Origin: Guillardia theta CCMP2712
Taxonomy: Eukaryota > Cryptophyceae > Pyrenomonadales > Geminigeraceae
Assembly (NCBI RefSeq): GCF_000315625.1
Contig: NW_005434654.1
Coordinates: 252,273 to 316,272 of the forward strand
Direction of reading: 5' to 3'
DNA length: 64,000 nt
Shown: one piece after another, positions 21,865 through 31,800 of the stretch
Numbering within the stretch: the stretch's first letter is position 1
How the letters are laid out: each line of letters begins with the position of its first letter
Position numbers and translations under genes: made by a program
The notes under the pieces: model-generated
Seen by the model: only the letters and a program-made list of their open reading frames with translations
Databases searched by the model: none
What the model was told of the DNA's origin: nothing

Positions 21865-21959
21865 GGCGCGGCGGAGCCTTTATGAGAGGGGGCAGTTTTT
21901 CTTTAGTTGGTAGACCCGGAGTCGCCTGAATTTATCGCCTTTCAAAGTTTTAAAACCCG

Positions 21960-22500
21960 AGTCGTAACTTTCAGCCCTCCGAGGGTACTCAGGCCAGGCT
22001 CGCCGCCCGGCCCGGCCGGACCTCGGACCCGGCCGTCAGGCTAGCCCGGGCCGCATCACTGATACCAAGGCAGATACTGACTAGTACCCGGGGACCGTAC
22101 GGCGGTAGTACAGTACCCGGGGCCTCTCCATTGCCGCCGCCGGTCCCGGCCCCGGGCGGCTCAGGCCGGCTGAGTCCCTCATCCCCGCTCAGTCGTCCGA
22201 GTGGCGACGAGTGGCTGGGCGCCCGGCCGGGCCGGACCGTACCGTACAGTACGGTACTACACGGTGGCGCGGCCGGGCCGACTGAGACGGCCGGACTGGC
22301 CGGGCCGAACGGTCACCGGGGCGCACTGCCGCACTGAGTCGCGGCCGGGCCGGGCCGGCGGTTATCAGTTATCCCGGAGTCCGTCTAAAGGGATTCCCAA
22401 CCTTTCAGGGCCGCTCCGACCTCACCGTCGGAGCTCAGAACTGCGCCGGCTTGCCAGCGGCCCGGGCTTTTACGGTGCCACCGTGAGTGACTCGATCATG
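21960..22500. repeat. GC-rich island 2
   Basis: Dense ggccgg and ccgggc words with gtaccgtac and cggtac runs (about 22095-22262), noncoding. The same vocabulary appears in islands 5 and 6. Confidence 0.6.
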
Positions 22501-24959
22501 ATCGGACTCACGGTGAATGGCCGAGGGTATGAGGGCTGATATTCACGGAAGGAGAAGAGAACACTAGGCTGGGGCCCCTGGGGAGTCCGAGACTGAGACT
22601 GATACTGTGCATGATATTCGACAGCTAAAGCTAAACATGCAAGAAGTCGTGCCAATACGTCACGTTAAATTCAATTTCCTGGTGGTTTTCCTTCGATTCA
22701 AACGATTTCACCGAACCCACGTACTTCTGCCAACCAGCAGCTTGTCAAATCAAGAAAGTCATGCGCGATCTCACCATTTGCCCTCCTGGTTTTGAACAAA
22801 CATCCAAGACTATTCGATGCGTCACCATTTGCTCCCACCTGCAATTGGCTGAGTGTTGCGACGGGCAGGGAACGAGCTTGAGCAAGAGGAAGATTTCAGA
22901 TTTCAGGACAGACCTCCGACTGAACACATCCTGTCGCCTGTGCCCATATATCAATGGTGCATAGAAATTCAAGTGGAATTACATCATATTCGTCTTGTGC
23001 ATGGAATAATCCTTGTCCAAAGCATCCGATTTCTGAGAACGCTCAGCTCGTAAAACGAAAGCTCTCTGCTCACTTTAGCTGTAAACCACCGAGATGCAAG
23101 AATGATCAGGTTGTATTGTTTGGCGAGCGAATCTAGCCAAAGGAAGCACGAATCCAGCTGGGCAGAACTCCCGTGCGAATCCTCCTTCTCGTGAGCTTTT
23201 TGTTCGACCCTGCTGTACCATTGCAAGACCGACAGCTGTAAAATTGTTACAAAAGCACGGAAAAAGCAAGATTGCAGCATACACAGTCAAACGCAACAAT
23301 CTGTACATTTCCGCACTGCAAAAAATCCTCTGCAGGTACAGTCATATTCACAGACACCAGAGATGATAATTTACCCATGCTTCGTATTGCACAAAAAACT
23401 TCGAAGGCATTGTAGCAAACAACAAAGTGAATGCGGGAAAGGCAATCTAATATCTGTTGTGTTCCATCACAAAGGAACCAGAAACCTAACTTCGAACTCA
23501 CAAAGGCACGGGTCCAACTCTGAACATCGAGGTTCGATTGCTAGTACATGGTCAGAGACTTGACATACGTCCCTCATATTCGAGGATTGACAGACTCACA
23601 TCCACGAATTGGATCACCTTCCTTGCGTGCATATCTAGCAATGTTACTAACCGCGATATGTACAGACTTCGAGATATGAATCAGCAAGGAAATTCTTCAA
23701 AAGAATCATTCCGAATACCTTGATGTGCACCCGATGCAGAAGAACAACGCTGATGACTTGCTGCCACCCACGATGATACCTTGGAATTCATCGGGTATAA
23801 CACTTTGCGCACAAGCCTGCGATAATTCGAGTTACAGAGAATCAGTTGTGTTTGCAATGCAACATTACATTCAACAACAGCTCGCTCTTTCCACAAGCGC
23901 TAGAGCCACATATTTCCAAGCACAGAGTCTTGGAAAGGTTCTGAACCATCACTCGATCCAATTCTTTCACACCGAATGTCAAAGATTTCTTGTGAAATCT
24001 GAATGAATATCTTCGTTAGGTTGGACCAGAGGCTAAAATGAAGTTTTACCTCAAGAATGTCAATGCAGTTGTGTCGCAATTTGCTGGTGCTGGTCGTTCT
24101 CGCATTCGGAAAAGTTTTGTTGGCCTTTGCAGAGGTTCAGAAGCTGCAGAACTTCTGCTAGACCTCTCTGCGTTGATTGCTTTTAACAGCAAGCAATCAA
24201 TATCTTTCGAAGCGCTTCTCTTCGTCACTGATTCTGCTCCAGCTCTGTTCTGAACTGCCGACGAGTAGGGAGATGCAGAGTTGAGGATTTCAGGATTCAG
24301 CAAAGTCGTGGCGTTGTCTCGTTGTTGTACTGTCTTGGAACAAGACAAGCTATAACTTCGTTAACGCAGCTTTCAGGAAATTCAACGACATACTCTCTGT
24401 CTGAAGGCGAAGAAACATTCAACGGAGTTTCCAAGGTATTTCTCAACAGACTCCCCCCACACTGTTGAGGACTCATGAAAAACTTAGGAAACAGTAAGTC
24501 AGAATCGAACAATCTGGAGAATGCTGGACCTTTGCGTCATCTCTGATCGTTCTGGCTCGAGGAGAAACCAAGGACAGATCTCGTGACGAATGAGCTCCCG
24601 TCTCTCTCTGGCACTGCATGTGAAGGGGAACAGCAAGGCTGGCTGTAGTATTGTGTCAGTATATCAACGAAGAGCTTGCAGAACAAAGAACAAGATATTG
24701 GGCATCCTTCCAATGACTCTCATGGATTCGAACAGATAAGAAATCGCATTCTTGCACTTCTTGCGTTCCCATCACTCTCACTTACGACAACTATCAATCT
24801 TTCTCCCGCCCCTTCACTTCCCTCCCCATCGTCCTCGTTGCCCCGGAATGCCCCAGGCTCCTCGCATGGCGGGAAATATTTCGGAAAGGAATCCGAGTCT
24901 GCCTCAGAGCCCTTGTGAGCGACACTTGAGACTCAAGCTTGAACTCGGAAATCCTCTCA

Positions 24960-25200
24960 GTCTACGGTGCCCGGCCGCCCGGGCCACGGAGGCCAGTGCT
25001 CTTACTAGGCCGGGTGATCGGGCAGGCTACTGACTAGTACTTTACTTTGAGTAAAGACTAGTAGTGGGTTGGTCGCCTAAAGATTCCGGTCACCAGTTGC
25101 TCAGGTGACTGTAGCTGAGCCTGACTCGCGGCCAGTCATTGCAGTCAACTCAGTCCGATCTGGCACCGTTGTAGCACAACCCGGTCACCGGGTACCGCCA
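24960..25200. repeat. GC-rich island 3 with imperfect inverted repeat
   Basis: Short ccggccgcccggg core at about 24970. At 25033-25062 actagtactttac and gtaaagactagt form an imperfect inverted repeat around a five-base loop. Confidence 0.5.
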
Positions 25201-26109
25201 AGGGCCTCGGTCGATTCCCGCAAGGTAAAGGTCACGTAAGGTATGGCAGCCACAACAACAGTTAACATCAGTCTCAATCATCTTTGTGGAAAACAGGTTC
25301 AGCTCCACAATTCGTAGATTCTGAGTTCTCACTGCAGACTTCAACGATTTCCCATTGTAATCTCTCATCTCACGACTCAACAAGACTCGCCGAGCTAGCC
25401 CGAGGCTCAAACAGCGTGGATTCAAGACTGAGACAGATCTCACCGGAGCAAGCGAGAAGGACAAGGTAAAAATGTTTTGGGCATGTTTAAAGCTACCTTG
25501 CAATAATTACGGCGTGAATTGTCGATACTCAGACCGACGAAACTAATGCTTGTGAACAGTATGAAAATAACGGAATCAAAATTTGGTTTATTCGAGATTG
25601 ACATTCCTAATAGCATGCGGACTTACAAATGAACTTCTTTGAAGGAGACCACCTGATTGATGAAGTCATACTCATGTTGACACGATGGAAAACATCCAAC
25701 TTGCAAAACACAAGAACAGGAAAATGGCATGTTGGGAACACTTTGGACCCCAATGCAAAGGCGCAATGCATCAATGCCCAGCAGGTTCCCTCAGACTAGG
25801 ATTCTTGCTTCGTAAACAAACCCACATCTCCATACCCGATCAACATGAGTTGACTGGCGTGAGAAGTGTGGGGGAGAACAATGAAGCTGAAAAGCGGATG
25901 TTTGAGAAACAACAGGTGGCAACAACGCACTGCACTTGCGATAACACAGCTGGCAACAAGGCGATCGAGACAAGACAGGAGATCATCGATGAAGACTCAG
26001 GCAAGTCACCTTAGGGTAGTGAGATGTTCCTCGACGGTAGACGACAAGCTCCCACTGCTTGCTTGAGCACGAGCGTGCGGAGCAACGGTTACAGATCAGA
26101 TGTTTCGCG

Positions 26110-26330
26110 ATAAACCGTTACACTTGCACTGAGGCGGACTGCCCGGGCCAGTCCGACTGGCGGGTGACTCGGACTTGCGGCCTCGTCGGAGGGCCTGCCA
26201 ACGTCCCGGGGTCCCGCCGCCGCCGATCGGACGGACCGTATTGGGCGGAGGCTGAACGGTCCCGGGCCGCAGCCCAGGCTGGCCCGGGCCCTTTCACCAC
26301 TGTGACCGTCGGAGTCCCACAGAGCGGCTC
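26110..26330. repeat. GC-rich island 4
   Basis: Contains cccgggccagtccgact, ggtcccgggccgc and cgatcggacggaccg. No coding pattern. Confidence 0.55.
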
Positions 26331-26687
26331 AATCAGTTTACTCGTGATCCGCAAGTAAGCCAACAAGAGTCACATCTGCCTCTCCTACCCTTTTCACTAG
26401 GTAAGAATATCTGTACGGCTCCTGATCGGGCCAATCGATCAAAAACGCAGTGCTGAGAGTCAACCCGGTTCACCCCGGTCACTTCACTCACCTCGAGTGG
26501 ATCTTTGAAAACCTGTTTCGCACAAGATCAGAACAAAGCAGTCTCGTTTCAACACATGGCTCCGAGAATCGCTCTCACCTGTCCTTCATGCTGAATCAGA
26601 CCCGATGCGAAGGTCCAAGTCCTTGAGTGGAAGCAGACGCTGAATCAAACACCTCAATCAATCGACAACACGAAGGGCTTCATAAAT

Positions 26688-27218
26688 TCACTTGTCTCCC
26701 ACTCTCATGAAGAAAGCCGTAAACTTGAACATGTCTTCGCGCGCCATCCAGTGTCCTACGAGTTTTACAGTTTGGTAGGCATCTGGGTACAGGTGAAAGG
26801 GTCACCAAATTAGGAGTAGGCCCCCGAAAATGTTCATACCTCCCATTTCTTTCACTGCTGTGCCATCCAACGGCTGTTTGAGTAGGCAAGTCCACGACGA
26901 CTTGAACCCTCCAAACATCTGGATGCCACACGTCACAGGAACGCTGCTGCTATGCCCTAGCCTTCACCCGTGGCAGAGCAATCCGCACGTGGATATGAGC
27001 GCATATCCTCCCACTGCTATCCGGGTCGAACATCATATGTGCTTCATGCTTTGTGGCTAAGAATGCAAAAATAGCCTCCTGCACTGAAGCTGTTCGTAGC
27101 GTCATTCTACCTTGTCCCAGGAAAACCTTTCCCGTCTGTTACCTAGACGAGCCATGGCTCCTTCTTTTATCCACTGGATGATCGACGTTGACTCTTCCGT
27201 GTTGTGTAAAGCTGGCAT
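26688..27218 (-). CDS. Unrecognised 121-residue protein, four small exons
   Basis: Exons 27143-27218, 26968-27083, 26840-26918 and 26688-26782 join with phases 1, 0 and 1. They give one unbroken reading frame from ATG (MPALHNTEESTSIIQWIKEG) to TGA. Every junction is GT-AG and every exon is free of stops in the used frame. The sequence looks like a compact globular domain: AIFAFLATKHEAHMMFDPD, then RICAHIHVRIALPR, then YQTVKLVGHWMAREDMFKF and a final FFMRVGDK. I do not recognise the family. No signal peptide is seen. Its start lies 25 bp past the stop of the bHLH gene on the same strand, and a perfect palindrome fills that gap. No single exon exceeds 39 codons, so simple ORF finding would miss it. 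Confidence 0.55.
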
Positions 27219-27220
27219 GT

Positions 27221-27247
27221 ATAGCGAAAGGAAGTTCCTTTCGCTAT
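27221..27247. repeat. Perfect 27-nt palindrome between two genes
   Basis: The arms atagcgaaaggaa and ttcctttcgctat (13 nt each) flank a single g. The palindrome covers the TAG stop of the bHLH gene and ends two bases upstream of the next gene's ATG. It could form a very stable hairpin in RNA or serve as a dimeric protein site. Confidence 0.95.
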
Positions 27248-28307
27248 GAAAACACAATGTAAGGCTCCCGCAAGTTTGACAAACAGGGCTTGAGCAAGTT
27301 CATCAGCACAGCGTTTGGTGTCTTGTCATCCCAATGAATCAGCAACTTGACATCCATTTTTCTCTCTCATCCCCCTTCCCCTCCCTCTTTCGCTTGTCAT
27401 CAACCTTACCTGGGAAAGCCGTATGATGTCATGGCCGCGTCCACTCTCCAGGGTGCTGAGTTGGAGCCCTCTGGACTAAACAGATAGACTCCAAACAGAG
27501 GCCGCAAGTTGAGCCTGATCCAGTCAGGTTCTGTTACTCTTTCCATTCTTCCTTCTATCACAAAGATTCCAATCCCCCCATATCTTGCCCACAACGGCAC
27601 AATCGACGATCCCACCGTCACGATGTTGTGTCTTCGGAACACTCTAAACATTACGTCGATTCGACTGCTCAATCGTCTTTCCTGCTGCATTCCTAGGCTC
27701 TGATTACTCCGCAATCTCCTGGCGAAGTCCCGCATCCTGTCAATGTAGCTGCTTTCCACAAAGTGCATCAAGCTCTGTCCAACCTGCTCGCAACAACCTG
27801 TCAAAACTCTCTGTAAAAAAACATCATCGTACTCACGAGGGTTGGGCTGAACACTGATTCGCGGTAGTCGTTCTCGAAGGCGACGCTCATCCTGCATATC
27901 CTCCAGCTTGGGAGTTCCACTACGACGATTCGATCTACATGGCTTGTGAGCAAGGCTTCAATGAGGGCCTCCCCTCCGCAGCTCGAGAGAAGTCTACTAG
28001 GCCTCTCGGCAGCTTCGCTAGAATCTGCGGATGCATCCGCAAGATCACGTGAGCGGAATTTGTTCACTTCCCTGACATGAGCAATGACATCTGAAAGGAG
28101 CTGGGCTCGATTTCTTCCCGATGACAGCTGTCCAAGAGCTGACAGCTCGGCCGGACGTTTCACCGGCGTCATCGCATCCAACTGACCTATGAGGTTGCTC
28201 GTGATCGAGCGTTCCTTTGACTTGCATTGTTTCTGGCGTTGTCTCTTCAATGCTCTTCGATCGCTCGTGATGTCCTGCTGATAATGGTCCCACTCGACTG
28301 CTTGCAT
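27244..28307 (-). CDS. bHLH-type transcription factor
   Basis: Exons 27837-28307, 27410-27810 and 27244-27361 give about 329 residues from ATG 28307. Residues about 15-80 match a basic helix-loop-helix: a basic region RRALKRQRQKQCKSKER with the K-x-x-E-R contact pattern, helix 1 SITSNLIGQLDAMTP, a loop, and helix 2 RAQLLSDVIAHVREVN. The C-terminal two thirds has a mixed alpha/beta pattern (VDRIVVVELPSWRICRM, MFRVFRRHNIVTVGSSI, PDWIRLNLRPLFGVYLF) that could be a PAS-like sensor or dimerisation domain, but I am not sure. bHLH proteins dimerise and bind E-box DNA in the nucleus. Intron 1 (27811-27836) is only 26 nt. An extra upstream exon is possible because another ATG frame lies at 28377. Confidence 0.65.
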
Positions 28308-28818
28308 TGGCGCAATGAGCAAATCGATCTAGCGAGATTCGGGTTTCACGCAGCGGTGCATTGAATCCTTGTTCCAACAGCTAGTACATCAATACACATG
28401 GCATGATTGTTCTTCGCGACCTGTCTTCAGGCCAGGTCCGTTCACCTTCCCCTGCCTCCCTTCATCGAATCCGCACCCAATCCGCTGTTTGCTGGTGTTG
28501 TTGAGTAAAACAAAACAAGGATTAAAAACGACCGCGTAACGTATCCACAATGTAACGGATATGCAACGGCTCTGGACCAACGGACTGCCGGACGTTCGAT
28601 GGCAGCGGAGGGGAGAAGAATGGCGGACAGGAAGGAAGGGGAAGAGGAGAGGAAGTGAATTGAGGTTATTGCTGAACGCAGTTGTTAGAGGAGGAACCCC
28701 GTCGATCCGTAGAGAGCCTGCTGAGATCTCCATCGGACGAGTGGGTACAAGCAACGGTCAAGGGCAACTGAACAGGACTCGGCTGTGTGGCAGGAGACGT
28801 TAGAGCCGATCTCCCGCC
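28308..28818. other. Divergent promoter region
   Basis: This 510-bp gap separates the bHLH gene (-) and CFAP44 (+). It probably holds both promoters. No TATA-like or other clear element stands out. Confidence 0.4.
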
Positions 28819-31800
28819 ATGGCCGACGGAGCTGTACCAGAGGACCCAGCTCCCTCTCAAGTAACCGAAGCTGAAGAACCTGGAGAAGGTGCCGTCGTAG
28901 AGGAGGGCGACGTCCTGGTGGGTGACGGGGCAGTGGAGGCGCTAGGGGAGCAAGCAGCTGGTACACAAGAAACAGATTCTACTCAGGTGGCGCCGACTGA
29001 AACGGGGGATGATGGAGGAGGAGCTGCTCCTGCTGATGCCGTAGATGCCGCGAATGATCAGACCTCGACGACGGACAGGACCGCTGAGGAAACAGAAGGC
29101 GCAGGGGAGCCGGTTGAGGCTGAAATGGAAGGACAGGGTGATGCTGGGGATGGGTTGCAGGACCAAGACCTTCCGAGTACAGAGCAAGTGACTGAAGGAG
29201 GAATGCCTACCGAAGCTGAAGCTGCAGCCACGGGTGAGGAGTCATCGGCGGAGGCTGTGGCAACTGAAGGTGATGGCGACGTTGCAGCGAATGTTGAGGG
29301 AGTTGAAAGAGACAATGGGGACGCGAGCGAGCCAGCTGCAGGGACTTCAGGGACAGAAGCAATGCCTGAGCCAGCAGATCAAGGAGCAGAAACGGAGCAA
29401 GGAGCTGAAATCCAGCAAGGAGCAGGGGGTGAGGGTGGAGAAGAACAAGTAACGAGCAACGAGCAGAGCAATTCAAGCGCAGAGATGGCGGACATTACTT
29501 ATGATGTGGAGAAGAAACGGCAGGAGCGTTCGTCGCTCGGCAAGGAGTTCATCAAGAGGGAGACTGTCTTCCTGCATCACTCCTACGGATGGGAAACCCA
29601 GAGGAGAAATAATCTCCACCGCCTCGGGGAGGCGAAGTTGTTGACTTGCGCAGGGAGCACGGTGGTGATCCTTGACCTGGTCACGTTGGAGAAGGAATAT
29701 CTCGAGGGAATCGACAACGGAGGCATCGGAGCCATCACCGTCCACCCATCAGGGAACTACTTTGCTGTAGGCGAGAAGCACGTGGGGGGAAGCCCTAACG
29801 TCTACATCTATGAGTATCCCTCCCTCCGGCTGATCAGGATCTTGAAGGAGGGAACCGAACGTTCCTTCAGTGATCTGCGATTCGACAAGACGGGGGAGAT
29901 GCTGGCGACAGTGGGAGGCTTCCCTGACTACCTCCTCCATGTGTGGGACTGGAAGAAGGAGGCAGTGATGCTGAGAGCCAAGGCCTTCTCACAGGAGGTC
30001 TTCAACGTCTCGTTCTCTGATCGCTTCGATGGAACTCTCTACACTTCCGGGACAGGTCACATCCGCTTCTGGAAGATGGCGCACACCTTCACAGGACTCA
30101 AGCTGCAGGGAGAGATCGGAAAGTTCGGCGCCATCGAGCTCTCCGACATCTCTGCCTACCTGGAGCTCGCGGACGGGAAAGTGCTGACAGGAAGCGAGTC
30201 TGGGAACCTGCTGCTGTGGGATGGAGGCCTTATCAAGGTTGAGATCTTCACCAGCAAGGGGCAGTGCCACAACGGGATGATTGAGATGCTGTGGCAGCAG
30301 GGAGACTTGATCGTCTCTGCCGGCATGGACGGGTTCCTGCGCTACTGGGAGTACCCCAAGATCGACCTTGCTGAGCCGGAGGAGGACGAGCCAAGGTGCA
30401 CCATCAACCCAGTGAAGGAGTTCCTGATCACAGAAGGCGGCAAGGAGGAGAGGAGGGTCAGCGTGAAGACCATGCACTTGGATCGAGAGGGAAAGTTCAA
30501 GGAGTGGCTGGTGCAGGACGACTCAGGGGCTCTGTGGCGCATCGGGACGGGGCAGGAGGAGCTGAGTGCTTCGAAGATAATGTCCTTCCATGCTGGAGGG
30601 ATCGCGGGCTGTGAAGCTTCTCCCCGAGGACCGTTCTTTGCCACCGCAGGAAGCGACGGGTCGATCCGCCTGCACAACCTTGTGGACAGGAAGACTGTCT
30701 TCCAGCAGACGTTTCCGCAAGCTTGCTCGTGCATGATGTGGGGGCCTCTCTCCGTGGACGAGGAAGGGACCATGATCGCTGTGGGGTTCGAGGACGGGGT
30801 GGTGCGCATGCTGAAGCAGCTCCGCGACAGTTGGCACTTGCAGTCCGTGTCGAAGCCTCACACAAAGAGGGTGAACATGGTGAAGTTCAGTCCTGACGGG
30901 AGGAAGATCGCGTCCTGCTCGCAGGACAACACCATCTTTCTGCAAAACGTGGTGAAGGATGAGAAGGAGGAGTTGAAGATGGAGCCGATAGGCTTCATCA
31001 GTTGCAATTCGTCCGTCTCCTGCATGTCGTGGTCGCCGGACTGCGAGAGTCTGCTGGCGTGCATCGACCCGTTCACAGGCAGCGAGGGGGAGATCATAAG
31101 CTTCAAGCTGCCTCCTGTAGAGGAGATCAACACCTCCACCACCTTCGACATCACCTCCTCATGCCAACAGAATAAGTACAACTTCGAGAGGAAGATCGTC
31201 CTCCCTGAGAAGCCGGCGAAGCCCAAGAAGGAGGGAGAGGATCAGGGAGAGGAGCCGGAGGAGGAGGAGGAGCCGGAGCCGGAGCCGGAGGTCATCCCCA
31301 ACGGAGCGCCCAAGAGCTGCTTGTTCATGACGGACTCAAGTTTCCTCCTTAGCTTCGACGGGCCGGAGACGAGAGGGGTCCTGTACGAGTGCTCCTTCGA
31401 CTACAAACACCCACTGCAGGAGCTCACTACCCACACCTCCTCCATCGTCTTCATGCGCCTCTCCCACTCCGGCAGGTACCTCATCACAGGAGGGAGCGAC
31501 GGCTCTGTGGCCCTGAGAGGCATCGGAGAGCAGCTGGACTCCTCCTTGAGACTCGCCTCCAAGTGCTGGAGGGGGAATCTCCATGGGTGTGACGCGGCCA
31601 TCACAGGAGCAAGCATCTCCTTCGACGAGGAGGCGCTAGTGTCGTCGGCGGTGGACGGGAACGTGCTGCAGCTGCGGATAACGGAGGACTTTCATGCCTC
31701 CATGGCGCAGGTGCTTGCGCAGGACGCGTCCGCCCTCAAGGAGAAGGAGCTGATGGCAGAGGCAGTGAGGCTGGAGGAGCTCAAGGCACAGGCGGAGGTG

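Larger units (their letters stand above)
21865..26687. other. Gene-poor 4.8 kb stretch
   Basis: Apart from the three GC-rich islands listed separately, I see no gene that I can support on either strand. All frames are short with scattered stops and no domain pattern. Weak candidates are a - strand frame at 24046-24512 and a 109-codon ATG frame at 25685-26014. The base composition swings from GC-rich islands to near-average DNA. Confidence 0.5.

Noticed and set aside
24046-24512. Overlapping - strand frames, one reading EYVVEFPESCVNEVIACL
   Set aside because: They look somewhat protein-like, but I found no domain, no clear start and no second exon that joins in phase.
25685-26014. 109-codon + strand frame from a true ATG
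   Set aside because: Composition is unremarkable, there is no domain or signal, and the flanks are noncoding. Chance frames of this size are expected.
26680-26931. Single 83-codon - strand frame
   Set aside because: It reads through an intron in the wrong frame. The spliced four-exon model at 26688-27218 explains the same DNA better.
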